The position numbers were made by a program, and so were the translations under genes. A stretch of DNA of 64,000 nt, taken from assembly GCF_030160395.1 (NCBI RefSeq), contig NZ_BSOG01000001.1, positions 338,117 through 402,116 on the forward strand. The letters run 5' to 3'. Below are positions 20,502 to 29,288 of this stretch, piece by piece. The DNA comes from Chitinimonas prasina (GTDB lineage Bacteria > Pseudomonadota > Gammaproteobacteria > Burkholderiales > Chitinimonadaceae). Numbering within the stretch: the first letter of the stretch is position 1; each line of letters begins with the position of its first letter. The notes under the pieces are model-generated. The model was not told the origin of the DNA, made no database searches, and was given only the letters and a program-made list of their open reading frames with translations.

Positions 20502-20580
20502 GGACCAAGGCCTCCGGAAGAAATGATGAATACATCATAGCGCGCCAGCGAAGCCAGCGGCGATGAAGGATAATGGCAGC

Positions 20581-21588
20581 ATGTCCACCCGCTACGCTTC
20601 TGGCCTCGCCCATGCTTCCCGCCCCTCCCCCAGGCTCGCTGCCGACGCAGTAGAGCAGGCGCTGTCCAAACTGGGGGAGCAAAGAGCCGCCGCCGTGCTG
20701 CTTTTCCTCTCCGCCGATTTTGCCCACGACCCACGCCCTGCCCTGGTGGCAGCCGCCCGCACGGCCCAAACGCTGGCCGTGGCAGGTTGCACCGCACTGG
20801 GGGTGATGAACGAGGACGACTGGCTGGTAGATACGCCAGCCGCTGCCGCCATGCTGATACAGCAGCTGCCGCCGGCCCAGGCCGATACACCGAGACTGAC
20901 GCTGGCCGCCCCCAACACCCTGGACCTGGCCTGGCTGGAAACCGGTTGGGCACGCTATGGCGGCATTGCGGGCGACGCAACAGGTGTCGGCCCCTACAAA
21001 GTCTGGCGCCAAGGTCAGATTGCGGCAGACGGCAAGGCGGAGCTGGCCTTGCCGGCCAGCGATGTGCTGGTTTCCCGAGGCCTGTCACCGGTCAGCCCGG
21101 CCTTCACGGTCACCGGCATTGCCGGCTTCGAGTTGCAAAGCCTGGACGGCCGCATGGCTGCCGCCACGCTCAGACGCAGCATGGTAAGCCTGCCGGAACT
21201 GCATGAACTGGCCCTGGCCACCCTGGATGAAGACAGCCAACCGAGCCAATGCTGGCCACTGGTGTCGCTCAACCCCGATGGCAGCGTCACCGTGGCTGCC
21301 CGGCTGTTTCCCGGCGAGCGGGTAGTATGGATGCGCCGCACCGCAGCCACCGCTCTGACCGAAGTACAGGCCATGGCCAGCCAGCCAGCACCCGCAGCCG
21401 GGCTGCTGTTCTCCTGCGCCGGCCGTGGGCCGGCACTGCATGATGGCCAGGACAGGGAATGGCAGACCCTGGTGCGCGCCTGGCCGGGCACACCTCTGGC
21501 CGGCTTCTACGGCAACGGCCAGCTTGCCCGGCTGGACGGCGCCAATCGCCTTTTGCATCAAAGCCTTGTGCTGGCAAAGCTGGACTGA
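20581..21588 (+). CDS. FIST-domain (FIST_N/FIST_C) signal sensor protein
   Basis: A 335-residue cytosolic protein with FIST_N (about 20-190: AAAVLLFLSADF, LAVAGCTALGVM) and FIST_C (about 200-335, with ALLFSC-type AAGLLFSCAGRGPAL and end GFYGNGQLARLDGANRLLHQ). FIST proteins are thought to bind small ligands such as amino acids and often pair with signalling modules; none is next to it. I prefer the ATG at 20581, preceded by AAGGA, over one six codons upstream. A DUF1841 gene follows on the same strand. Confidence 0.85.
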   Translation: MSTRYASGLAHASRPSPRLAADAVEQALSKLGEQRAAAVLLFLSADFAHDPRPALVAAARTAQTLAVAGCTALGVMNEDDWLVDTPAAAAMLIQQLPPAQADTPRLTLAAPNTLDLAWLETGWARYGGIAGDATGVGPYKVWRQGQIAADGKAELALPASDVLVSRGLSPVSPAFTVTGIAGFELQSLDGRMAAATLRRSMVSLPELHELALATLDEDSQPSQCWPLVSLNPDGSVTVAARLFPGERVVWMRRTAATALTEVQAMASQPAPAAGLLFSCAGRGPALHDGQDREWQTLVRAWPGTPLAGFYGNGQLARLDGANRLLHQSLVLAKLD

Positions 21589-21637
21589 CGACCGCGGGCA
21601 GCGGAAAATACCCCCTGCTTCCCTTCCGGCCACACCG

Positions 21638-22087
21638 ATGTTCAATCCCACCCGCGACCAAGCCCGCCGTTTCCTGTTCGACACCTGGGCCAAGCAGAAA
21701 CAATCCGCCCCCCTCACCGACCTGGAGAAAATCGCCCTGGCCGTGCTGGTACGCCATCCCGAGTATCACGCCATCGTCGATGCCCCCGAGCGCTACGCCG
21801 ACCTGGATTACCTGCCCGAGTTTGGCGAGACCAACCCCTTCCTGCATATGAATATGCACCTCGCCATCGAGGAGCAATTGTCGATCAACCAGCCCCATGG
21901 CGTGCGCGAGCTCTACCAGGCGCTCTGTCAGCAGACAGGCGACGAGCATCGTGCCCAGCATGAAATGATGGATTGCCTGGCGGAGATGATATGGCAGGCC
22001 CAGCGCAGCGGCACGGGGCCGGATGGCGGGCTTTACCTGGCCTGCATGCGCGGCAAGGCCGGTATGCCCGACCCCATCGCAGGCTAG
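21638..22087 (+). CDS. DUF1841 family protein
   Basis: Conserved betaproteobacterial protein of unknown function (149 residues). It matches DUF1841 from its N-terminus MFNPTRDQARRFLFDTWAK through the His-rich core YLPEFGETNPFLHMNMHLAIEEQLS and the C-terminal H..M.DCLAEMIWQAQR helix. The clustered His/Glu residues (FLHMNMHLAIEEQ, DEHRAQHEMMDC) suggest a metal-binding helical fold; this is my inference. It starts 49 bases after the FIST gene and ends overlapping the convergent FecR-like gene by 4 bases. Confidence 0.85.
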   Translation: MFNPTRDQARRFLFDTWAKQKQSAPLTDLEKIALAVLVRHPEYHAIVDAPERYADLDYLPEFGETNPFLHMNMHLAIEEQLSINQPHGVRELYQALCQQTGDEHRAQHEMMDCLAEMIWQAQRSGTGPDGGLYLACMRGKAGMPDPIAG

Positions 22088-22962
22088 CCGCCCACCCGTT
22101 TGCGCGGCAAGGTGGGAGGACGTTCAAGCTTCTGCAGCCGCTGCTTCACGGATTTCTGTACCTGCTCCCTATCTGGCTTCTGACCAGGCGGCAATGCCTC
22201 TATGCGCTCGCGCACAGCTTGCCTGCCCTGCTCGATCAGGTGTTCGCGTTGCTCAGGCGACAAGGGCCGGGCGCGGAAGCCTCCCTCGCCCCTGTCATGC
22301 AGCCGCTCCAATATCTGATCCAGCCCCTGCTCCCGGCCAAACTGCTGCATGCGCTCGAACAGCCGGGGGCGCTTTGCCAGCAGGCGCGGCAAGGCACCGT
22401 CAGCCGCCGGCAGGTAGCCGCTCTCGCCGGGCCGCACCACCAATTCCTGGCCTGCAACCTGCATGACGCTCTCGCCCTCGTGGACCCACTCATACACCCC
22501 AGCCGGCGTATCGGCGTCCGCCGAGTGGTCCTGCAGCACGGTCTCGTGATCAGTACCGCGTATGCCTATGGTCATGGTTGGGGTAGCCAGCCGATAGGAC
22601 GGCCGGTTACTTTGGCCTATCAAACCGGTAACCGATCGCAACGCGCCACGAACCAGCCGCAACCACGCCCGCGACTCACTGGCCTGCTCAGCCTGGTAGC
22701 GGTATTCATCGATACGCAACTGTGTATTGGGTCGCAAGGTCAGGCTGGCGCCATCGCTCATGGCCAGCACCATCCAGCCACCACTGCCGGTGATCAGGGT
22801 GTCTCCGGCCTCGACCACACCGTTGAGCATGGCCGGCTTGCTGGCACCCGCATCATCCTGCCGGCCGTACTGCCCACCGGCGGCTTCTATGCGGCCCACC
22901 ACGGCAGCCTGCGCAGTCGCCAGGCAAAACAGCAAGGCCCACCAGAACAATCGCATGGCCAT
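22084..22962 (-). CDS. FecR-domain periplasmic protein
   Basis: Secreted protein of 292 residues. A signal peptide (MAMRLFWWALLFCLATAQA) precedes a FecR domain (about 20-165) with GGWMVLAMSDGASLTLRPNTQLRID and the IRGTDHETV segment typical of stand-alone FecR proteins. The rest is an Arg/Gln-rich helical region (REQGLDQILERLHDRGEGGF, SPEQREHLIEQGRQAVRER). There is no N-terminal anti-sigma segment, so it is not a classical FecR regulator. Its ATG is one base after the stop of the barrel gene, so the two are coupled. Confidence 0.8.
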   Translation of the reverse strand: MAMRLFWWALLFCLATAQAAVVGRIEAAGGQYGRQDDAGASKPAMLNGVVEAGDTLITGSGGWMVLAMSDGASLTLRPNTQLRIDEYRYQAEQASESRAWLRLVRGALRSVTGLIGQSNRPSYRLATPTMTIGIRGTDHETVLQDHSADADTPAGVYEWVHEGESVMQVAGQELVVRPGESGYLPAADGALPRLLAKRPRLFERMQQFGREQGLDQILERLHDRGEGGFRARPLSPEQREHLIEQGRQAVRERIEALPPGQKPDREQVQKSVKQRLQKLERPPTLPRKRVGG

Positions 22963-22963
22963 G

Positions 22964-23764
22964 TCAGCGGAAGCTGTAGTTGTAGCTGAAGTTGAAATCC
23001 TGCTGCGGGTCAGCGTCAGAGAACCCGCGCAGGTAGCTGAAGGTAAAGTAGCCACGCTCACCCAAGGGCAGGCCGGTAGACAAAGTCAGCGTGCGCGACG
23101 CCTCGCCACCAGGGGTGGCACTTTGCGACCAGGCATAGTCCAGCCCCAGGTCCAGCCCATCACTAAGGCCATAGCCCAGGTAGAGATCAGTACTCCAGGT
23201 ATTGCGCGTGGCATAGCCGCTTTGCTTGCCTATCCAGTTATAGCCCGAGGTCCAGCTGAGGCTGTAAGGCCCCGAGCTGCGGCTGTAGCTGCCACCCAGC
23301 GACCAGTCTGTCTTGCCGGTAGAGAAACCCTTGGCCTGGCTACCGGTGGGCAGCTTGACCACCGCACGCAGATCCAGGCTGCCGCCGTCGTCCAGCTCGC
23401 CCAGCATAAAGCTACGGCTCAGGCCCAGATTCAGGTCACCCCAGCCGCTGACGCGGGCAGCACTGCCATCCGGCCGTGGGCCCGTCACCGGCACCCAGAT
23501 GGTACGGCCGGCCAACCGCAAGGGACGATAGCCCTTGATGACAGGACTGGTCGTAGTGGCGGCGCTGCGCTGATCCCGCCAGTTGCCGCTGGCGTCCAAG
23601 CTCCAGTCGCCACTGCGATAGCCGAGCGACAAGGGCATACCGGTCTCCAGTACGCGCGGATTGTCGTACTCACTGAAACTCAGGCCGCTGCTCAGCGTGA
23701 ATTCGCCGGCCCAGGCCGACGAAGCGAGGCAGACCGCCACACACCCTGTGAACTGGCGCAGCAT
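22964..23764 (-). CDS. Putative outer-membrane beta-barrel protein
   Basis: Exported protein of 266 residues: signal peptide MLRQFTGCVAVCLASSAWA, then alternating amphipathic strands (FTLSSGLSFSEYDNPRVLET, TDWSLGGSYSRSSGPYSLSW, STDLYLGYGLSDGLDLGLDY) ending FNFSYNYSFR, consistent with a small barrel of the transporter-like PF13557 type. No substrate can be assigned. The ATG at 23764 follows AAAAAGG at proper spacing; longer frames upstream overlap the protease gene. It forms a two-gene unit with the FecR-domain protein. Confidence 0.7.
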   Translation of the reverse strand: MLRQFTGCVAVCLASSAWAGEFTLSSGLSFSEYDNPRVLETGMPLSLGYRSGDWSLDASGNWRDQRSAATTTSPVIKGYRPLRLAGRTIWVPVTGPRPDGSAARVSGWGDLNLGLSRSFMLGELDDGGSLDLRAVVKLPTGSQAKGFSTGKTDWSLGGSYSRSSGPYSLSWTSGYNWIGKQSGYATRNTWSTDLYLGYGLSDGLDLGLDYAWSQSATPGGEASRTLTLSTGLPLGERGYFTFSYLRGFSDADPQQDFNFSYNYSFR

Positions 23765-23825
23765 GGAACGCACCTTTTTATATTGACCCTTGTTTCTCAT
23801 TCTAGGCAGCAAATCCGGCGCATTG

Positions 23826-25289
23826 TCAGGAGGGATTTCGCGTAGCGGGATCTTCCTTGAATTTCCTGCCATCCAGCCGGCTGCGCAGCTCCTTGATACG
23901 GGCCTCGATAGCCGACATCTGATAGAAATCGCCGCCACTGCGGCGGGCAATATTCAGCTGCTCTATGGCCGTACTGGGCTCGTCCAGAAGCGCGTAATAC
24001 TCAGCCATAGCGCGGTGTGACGGGCCTTGCATACCTTGCAGGGCATAGGCCTGGGCGAGGCGTTTATGCAGGCCCGGGTCCCCCCCTCGCTCGGCCAGTG
24101 CGGCCTCCAGCAGGGCAATGGCCTGCTTGCCCTCATTCTGTCGCATCTTTACATCAATCTCGCCATAGACCAGCGCCTGGGCGCCTGGAAAGCGCTCCCG
24201 CCCGGCAGCCAGCAACGCAGCGGCATCGGCCAGCCGCCCCTGCTGCAGACGTATGCTGCCTGCCAATGATTCAAACATGGCATGGCCGCCCGGCAAGGCC
24301 TGCTGCGCCTGCTGCAGGCGCACCCAGGCGGCATCGGCCCGTCCGGCCAGCAGCAAGGCATGGGCATAGCCATATTGCTGCGCCGCCTCGCTGGTGTACT
24401 TCTTCTGCCCTGTGGTGCCCTGGTAGTAGTCCAGCGCAGCACGTGGCCCCAATTGCAGCCCCCGCGCCTTTTCCCGCACCAACAGGTAATCCACGCTGTC
24501 CGGCCATTGCCGGTAAGCCTGCTCAGCCGCGCGCGACTGGCTGTCGCTGATGCGCTCGCCGGTGACCGGGTGGGTACGCAAAAAGGCAAAAGCCCCGTTG
24601 TCCACATTGCGGTAGTGCTTCTGCATGCGGTCGAAGAAATTGGGCATGGCGTGCATGTCAAAGCCGGCCCCCTTGAGGGTGGCCATGCCTACCCGATCAG
24701 CCTCACGCTCCAGATCCCGGGAGAAATCCAGATAGCGCTGCGCCTGGTAGCCCTCGCTGGCCGCAATGGCCGCCATGGGCGCATCGCCGCCGCGACTTTG
24801 CGAAGCCGCCAGGATGGCCAGGGCAAGGGTGCCCAGCGTCATCAGGCCGGCCCCCTTTTGCGACTCCACCATGCGCGCATAGTGATGCTGGGTCACATGG
24901 GCGATTTCATGCGCCATGACCGCCGCCAGTTCAGACTCGTGCTGCGACAGCACCATCAGGCCGGTATTGATGCCGATGACCCCCCCCGGCACTGCCCAGG
25001 CATTGATGGTGTTCTCGGCGATGGGGAAAAAGCGGAAATTGACCCGGTTCTCATTGCTGGCTGCCACCAGCCGGTAGCCCAGGCGCTCCAGGTACTCAGT
25101 CACTTCCACGTCGTCCAGCACCATGCCGGAACGGCGCAACTCGCGCACCGTCATGTCGGCAATATAGCGCTCCTCATGCGGTGGCAGGTTAGCCAGCGCC
25201 GAATCGCCCAGATCGGGCAGTTCATTGGCGCTGGCCACACCCGCCAGACCCAGCAGCACGGCAAATGTCAAAGCAGAATATCGTTTCAT
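23826..25289 (-). CDS. BepA-like periplasmic M48 metalloprotease with TPR repeats
   Basis: Periplasmic zinc protease/chaperone for outer-membrane protein and LptD assembly. The 487-residue protein has signal peptide MKRYSALTFAVLLGLAGVASA, an M48 domain with zinc site HEIAH (127-131), a downstream DLEREADRVGM third ligand, and a C-terminal TPR region (~300-460) with repeated A-rich helices. A C-terminal segment after SAIEARIKELRSRLDGRKF is not recognised. It resembles E. coli BepA (YfgC, 487 residues) in length and order. Confidence 0.92.
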   Translation of the reverse strand: MKRYSALTFAVLLGLAGVASANELPDLGDSALANLPPHEERYIADMTVRELRRSGMVLDDVEVTEYLERLGYRLVAASNENRVNFRFFPIAENTINAWAVPGGVIGINTGLMVLSQHESELAAVMAHEIAHVTQHHYARMVESQKGAGLMTLGTLALAILAASQSRGGDAPMAAIAASEGYQAQRYLDFSRDLEREADRVGMATLKGAGFDMHAMPNFFDRMQKHYRNVDNGAFAFLRTHPVTGERISDSQSRAAEQAYRQWPDSVDYLLVREKARGLQLGPRAALDYYQGTTGQKKYTSEAAQQYGYAHALLLAGRADAAWVRLQQAQQALPGGHAMFESLAGSIRLQQGRLADAAALLAAGRERFPGAQALVYGEIDVKMRQNEGKQAIALLEAALAERGGDPGLHKRLAQAYALQGMQGPSHRAMAEYYALLDEPSTAIEQLNIARRSGGDFYQMSAIEARIKELRSRLDGRKFKEDPATRNPS

Positions 25290-25435
25290 GGGGGCTATGA
25301 TAGGCATGCAGGCAAGCTGGTTCCACTCCCCCTGTCTGGTTGCGCTTTTTTACAATTGGATACAGGCTTACCCAGCTTTGACCTCAGCTGCCGGCAAACC
25401 GATAATTCGGACTTTGCCCAGCACAAGACATTACA

Positions 25436-25879
25436 ATGCGCGCCCTGGCTGTCCTATTGATCTGCCTGAACACCCTGGCAGCGCCTCTGCCCGATTGCCG
25501 CCAGGTGGCGCAGTCGCTCAACGGCAAGCTGCAAGGCCAGCTCAACACCACCGAACTGGCGCAAAGCCTTAGCCAGCTCAACCAGACTGGCCAGTTGCCG
25601 GCCCAGTTCGTCACCAAGAAGCAAGCCCGGCAGGCTGGCTGGCAGCCCGGTCGCCCGCTATGGCGTAGCCCGGAGCTGCAAGGCAAGAGCCTGGGCGGCG
25701 ATCATTTCGGCAACCGCGAAAAGCGCCTGCCACGCGGCAACTGGCGTGAGGCCGACCTGGACTACCGTGGCGGCAAGCGCAATGCCAAGCGATTGGTATT
25801 TGAACCCAGCCGGGATGGCCGTCGCTATGTCACCATCGATCACTACGAGCAATTTACCGAGATACCCCCATGCCGCTGA
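25436..25879 (+). CDS. Secreted barnase-family ribonuclease
   Basis: Guanyl-preferring RNase (147 residues). A signal peptide (MRALAVLLICLNTLAAP) and ~35-residue N-terminal segment lead into a barnase/microbial RNase domain: LPAQFVTKKQARQAGW, GKSLGGDHFGNREKRLP, NWREADLDYRGGKRNAKRL and YVTIDHYEQFTEIP. The catalytic set of barnase (Glu73, Arg83, Arg87, His102) is matched by Glu105, Arg115, Arg119 and His136. The end overlaps the barstar gene by 10 bases. Likely an extracellular nuclease or antibacterial effector kept inactive inside by barstar. Confidence 0.92.
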   Translation: MRALAVLLICLNTLAAPLPDCRQVAQSLNGKLQGQLNTTELAQSLSQLNQTGQLPAQFVTKKQARQAGWQPGRPLWRSPELQGKSLGGDHFGNREKRLPRGNWREADLDYRGGKRNAKRLVFEPSRDGRRYVTIDHYEQFTEIPPCR

Positions 25880-26142
25880 CCCGTATCGAATTCGTCAATG
25901 TTTCCCAGGTAGAGGATTTCTACGAGCAGCTGGAAGGCCAGCTGGAACTCGATTACGAGATGGGCCACAACCTGGATGGCCTGTATGACGTACTGTCCAA
26001 CGATGTAGAAGGCACGGTCGAGATCGTCTGGCACGATGCCGGTTTCTCGCGCGTGGCCCTGGGTGACTGGTTCCTGCGCATCATGGACGTGCTCAACATT
26101 GTCTCCACCGAGCGGAGCGATCTGACAGTCACCCTGGACTGA
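25870..26142 (+). CDS. Barstar-family ribonuclease inhibitor
   Basis: Intracellular inhibitor of the adjacent barnase (90 residues, the same size as Bacillus amyloliquefaciens barstar at 90). The family pattern is clear: VSQVEDFYEQLEGQLELDYEMGHNLDGLYDVLSNDVEG with NLDGLYDVL forming the RNase-binding helix region with its acidic residues, then VEIVWHDAGFSRVALGDWFLRIMDVL. The 10-base overlap with the RNase gene couples synthesis of toxin and antidote. Confidence 0.93.
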   Translation: MPLTRIEFVNVSQVEDFYEQLEGQLELDYEMGHNLDGLYDVLSNDVEGTVEIVWHDAGFSRVALGDWFLRIMDVLNIVSTERSDLTVTLD

Positions 26143-26210
26143 GCGACAATCCGGGGCTGGGCCGATAGCGCCACGGCCCCGGCCACTTACGATACTCCAA
26201 GGTAATGCCC

Positions 26211-27224
26211 ATGCTGGTACTCGGCCTCGAATCCTCCTGCGATGAAACCGGTGTTGCCCTGTACGACACCGAGCACGGCCTGCTGGCCCATCACATCCAT
26301 ACCCAGATGGCCATGCATGCCGAATACGGTGGCGTGGTGCCGGAGCTTGCCTCACGCGACCATATCCGGCGGGTACTGCCGCTGACCGAGGCTTGCCTGC
26401 AAGATGCCGGCAAGGTGCGTGCCGATATCGACGCCATCGCCTTCACCGAAGGCCCCGGCCTTGCCGGCGCCCTGCTGACGGCAGCGGCAGTGGCCAATGG
26501 CCTGGGCGTGGCGTTGGGCAAGCCCGTCATTGGCGTGCACCACCTTGAGGGTCACCTGCTTTCACCCTTGCTGGCTCAACCGGCCCCCAGTTTTCCGTTT
26601 GTGGCCTTGCTGGTATCGGGCGGCCATACCCAGCTGATGGCGGTGCATGGCGTAGGCCACTACCAGTTGCTGGGCGAGACGCTGGACGATGCAGCAGGCG
26701 AAGCCTTCGACAAGACCGCCAAGCTATTGGGCCTGGGCTACCCAGGCGGCCCCGCGCTGTCCAGGCTGGCCGACCAGGGCGACCCCAGCCGCTTTACCCT
26801 GCCCCGCCCCATGCTGCATTCAGGCGATCTGGATTTCAGCTTTGCCGGCCTCAAGACAGCGGTACTGACCCTGGTAAAGAAGCAGGGCGAGCTAGACGAT
26901 GCCACACGCGCCGATATCTGCGCCGCCTTCCAGGCTGCCGTCGTGGACCTGATGACCAGCAAATGCTGGGCCGCACTCAAGCAGACGGGCCTCAAGCAGT
27001 TGGTGGTCGCAGGCGGCGTTGGCGCCAATCGCCAGCTCAGGGCCGGGCTCGATGCCATGGCCGCCAAGCGCAAGCTCAAGGTCTATTACCCGCCGCTGGA
27101 TTTATGCACTGACAACGGCGCCATGATTGCCTATGCCGGCGCCCAACGGCTGCTGCATGCGCGTGAGGCCGGGCCGTTTGCCGTGCGTCCGCGCTGGGAT
27201 CTGGCCAGCCTGCCGGCAGCCTAG
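26211..27224 (+). CDS. tsaD: tRNA N6-threonylcarbamoyladenosine synthase subunit TsaD
   Basis: Transfers the threonylcarbamoyl group to A37 of ANN-decoding tRNAs with TsaB/TsaE. The 337-residue ASKHA-fold protein starts [14 protein letters not shown]; metal-binding His111 and His115 lie in HHLEGHL, followed by [21 protein letters not shown] and the C-terminal [11 protein letters not shown] second upstream ATG (26205) is possible, but AAGG is correctly spaced only for 26211. Its end overlaps the convergent small membrane gene by 4 bases. Confidence 0.96.
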   Translation: MLVLGLESSCDETGVALYDTEHGLLAHHIHTQMAMHAEYGGVVPELASRDHIRRVLPLTEACLQDAGKVRADIDAIAFTEGPGLAGALLTAAAVANGLGVALGKPVIGVHHLEGHLLSPLLAQPAPSFPFVALLVSGGHTQLMAVHGVGHYQLLGETLDDAAGEAFDKTAKLLGLGYPGGPALSRLADQGDPSRFTLPRPMLHSGDLDFSFAGLKTAVLTLVKKQGELDDATRADICAAFQAAVVDLMTSKCWAALKQTGLKQLVVAGGVGANRQLRAGLDAMAAKRKLKVYYPPLDLCTDNGAMIAYAGAQRLLHAREAGPFAVRPRWDLASLPAA

Positions 27225-27481
27225 TGCCAGCGCCGCATCTGCCCACGCACCCACCACCACAGCATGGGCATCTGGCAGATGCCGAATTGCAGGAACCCGG
27301 TCTCCAGACCATCCTGCCCACCCCGACCAAACCAGCCCAGGTAGTAGCACCAGAACAGCAATATGCCAAGCACGGCGAGTATCTTGAACGCCTGCGGCAC
27401 CGGCGTGGGCGGGTGTATGCGCACCCGCACCTCCTCCTCGGCCCAGCGGGCCTTGACCTGGATGCGCATGCGCCGTTTCAT
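27221..27481 (-). CDS. Small membrane protein, unknown
   Basis: An 86-residue protein I do not recognise. It has a basic N-terminus ([22 protein letters not shown]), one central hydrophobic helix (~32-50, [20 protein letters not shown]) and a Trp-rich end ([14 protein letters not shown]). Its ATG overlaps the stop of the FAH gene (27481-27478), and its stop overlaps the tsaD stop by 4 bases. The tight overlap supports a real, translationally coupled gene. Confidence 0.6.
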   Translation of the reverse strand: MKRRMRIQVKARWAEEEVRVRIHPPTPVPQAFKILAVLGILLFWCYYLGWFGRGGQDGLETGFLQFGICQMPMLWWWVRGQMRRWH

Positions 27482-28131
27482 GCGACCTCGAAACGCGCCT
27501 TCAGCACATCTTCCAACGCCAGCTCCAGCACATCACCGGCCTGGATGGCAGCCACCCCCGCCGGGGTGCCGGTATAGATCAGATCGCCCGGCTGCAAGGT
27601 AAAGCGACTGGAGAGGTAGGCAATAATGGCGGGCAGATCATGGATCATCAGGCTGCAATCCCCCACCTGCCGGATCTGGCCATTCACCTGCAAGCTGAAG
27701 CGCGCCGCCTGGGGTTCCGGCAACAGTGCCGGCACAATGAAATGCGACAGGCAGGCCGATCCATCAAACCCCTTGGCCACCGCCCAGGGCAGGCCCTTGT
27801 TCTTGGCCTGGGTCTGCAGATCCCGCGCCGTCAAATCCAGCCCCAGCGCATAGCCGGCCACATGGTTCATGGCCGCATCGCGGGCTATATGCTTGCCACC
27901 CAGCCCTATCGCCAGTACTAGCTCGGCCTCGTGGTGCACATCGTTCGAGTAGTCCGGCAAGGTAATGGCCGACCCTTCATGCAGCAAAGCCGAGGTCGGC
28001 TTGAGAAACACCACCGGCTCAGGCTCCAGCGTATTGCCCAGTTCAGCCGCGTGGGCTGCATAGTTGCGACCTATGCAGTAGATATTGGCGACAGCCAGCT
28101 GGCTGCCGTCAGTAAAGTGAATGGTAGGCAT
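27478..28131 (-). CDS. Fumarylacetoacetate hydrolase (FAH) family protein
   Basis: FAH-fold hydrolase/decarboxylase of the YcgM type (217 residues). It has CIGRNYAAHAAELGN, the metal-binding segment DVHHEAELVLAIG (HxxxE-type His/Glu), DLTARDLQTQAKNKGLPW and the C-terminal PGDLIYTGTPAGVA. The substrate is probably a small acylpyruvate or oxaloacetate (family inference). A TTG at 28155 overlapping the upstream stop would add eight residues; the ATG at 28131 starts at the natural family N-terminus. Coupled to neighbours on both sides. Confidence 0.88.
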   Translation of the reverse strand: MPTIHFTDGSQLAVANIYCIGRNYAAHAAELGNTLEPEPVVFLKPTSALLHEGSAITLPDYSNDVHHEAELVLAIGLGGKHIARDAAMNHVAGYALGLDLTARDLQTQAKNKGLPWAVAKGFDGSACLSHFIVPALLPEPQAARFSLQVNGQIRQVGDCSLMIHDLPAIIAYLSSRFTLQPGDLIYTGTPAGVAAIQAGDVLELALEDVLKARFEVA

Positions 28132-28151
28132 GCCATGCACCGAGTAGGGAG

Positions 28152-29069
28152 TCAAAGATAACGCACCAGGGTAACCAGCAGTATCAGCGCCAGCCAGAAC
28201 AACAGCGTGCGCCAGACCAGGCCCACTGCACTGGCCAGCATATTGGCATCCGCCTCCTCGCCCAGCCCCAGTTCGGGGCGAAAGCGTACGGTATGCTCCT
28301 GGTGCAGCGGCATGCCCAGGCGCACGCCAATGGCGCCCGCCCCTGCCGCCAGCAAGATGCCATAGGTCTCACTGATCCAGCGTTCGGCCTGCTGGCGCCA
28401 GCAGAACACGGCGTCTTCGAAATCCCCCACCACGGCAAAGCTGGCCGCCGTGGCACGGATGGGCAACCAGTCAATGACATAGGCCGCCTTGTCGGCGAAA
28501 TTGCCGAAGCGCTCGCCGCGCCGGCGATCCCGCGTACCCCATTTGAGCTGCAAGATGGTGGCGGCGCGATAAGCAACGGCACCGAACGGGCCCAGCACGA
28601 TAAACCAGAACATGGGGCCAAATACGTGGCGATAAGCATCGATCAAACCCTGCTCGATCGCCACCCGCGCCACTTCGGCCTCGTGCAGCTCGCTGGCCGG
28701 CTCACGCGTCCAGCCACCCAGCAGGGTACGGGCTGTTGCCAGATCACCTTCCTTCAGCGCGTCGGCCACGCCGGTAAAGGCCGGGCTGAACTGCCTGAAA
28801 CCCATGGTGACATACAATACCGCCAGGCCAAACAGCCAATACAGCGACCAATGCACCAGGTACAGCAGGCCGGCCACCAGCAGTACCAGCACACTGGGCA
28901 CCAGCACGGCAATCATCCAGCCGACCACGCCATGGTGGTACTCGCCAGCATTGAAATTACGCTCCACGCTGTCGGCAAAACCACGGTAACCGCTATAGAA
29001 AAGGTTGCCGCGGCCAACCGGGTGGAATTGTTCCAGCAGCAGGGCAAGGACGAGGGCTAGCCAGGTCAT
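28152..29069 (-). CDS. CobD/CbiB-like membrane protein
   Basis: Integral membrane protein of 305 residues with CobD/CbiB-family features: MTWLALVLALLLEQFHP start, hydrophobic segments (~50-72, 78-92, 165-185, 280-302) and soluble loops such as GGWTREPASELHEAEVARVAIEQGL and WLPIRATAASFAVVGDFEDA. In cobalamin makers this family attaches aminopropanol, but betaproteobacterial homologues without a cob cluster are common and their role is unclear. No other cobalamin gene is nearby. It is followed by the FAH gene at an overlap. Confidence 0.8.
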   Translation of the reverse strand: MTWLALVLALLLEQFHPVGRGNLFYSGYRGFADSVERNFNAGEYHHGVVGWMIAVLVPSVLVLLVAGLLYLVHWSLYWLFGLAVLYVTMGFRQFSPAFTGVADALKEGDLATARTLLGGWTREPASELHEAEVARVAIEQGLIDAYRHVFGPMFWFIVLGPFGAVAYRAATILQLKWGTRDRRRGERFGNFADKAAYVIDWLPIRATAASFAVVGDFEDAVFCWRQQAERWISETYGILLAAGAGAIGVRLGMPLHQEHTVRFRPELGLGEEADANMLASAVGLVWRTLLFWLALILLVTLVRYL

Positions 29070-29198
29070 AGGTCAGAGTCTGGGGATGGGCGATCGACGC
29101 ATAATAGCGCAAAAGCTCCAGCCTTCGCCGCTGGGGCAAGCCGCCTTGCCCGCACGCCCATAGGCGCACAGGTAATAACTTAGTAATTTAGTCAACCA

Positions 29199-29227
29199 TT
29201 GGCGTGCAGCGCAGCACACGCTATCAT
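29199..29227 (+). promoter_or_regulatory. Predicted sigma-70 promoter of sodB
   Basis: TTGGCG (29199-29204) and TATCAT (29222-29227) are spaced by 17 bases, 61 bases before the sodB ATG. Confidence 0.6.
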
Positions 29228-29288
29228 TCAGCCGCATACCAAGAGCCGGCTGCACACGGCCCGGCTGTCAACCGTCCTGGAGAACCCT

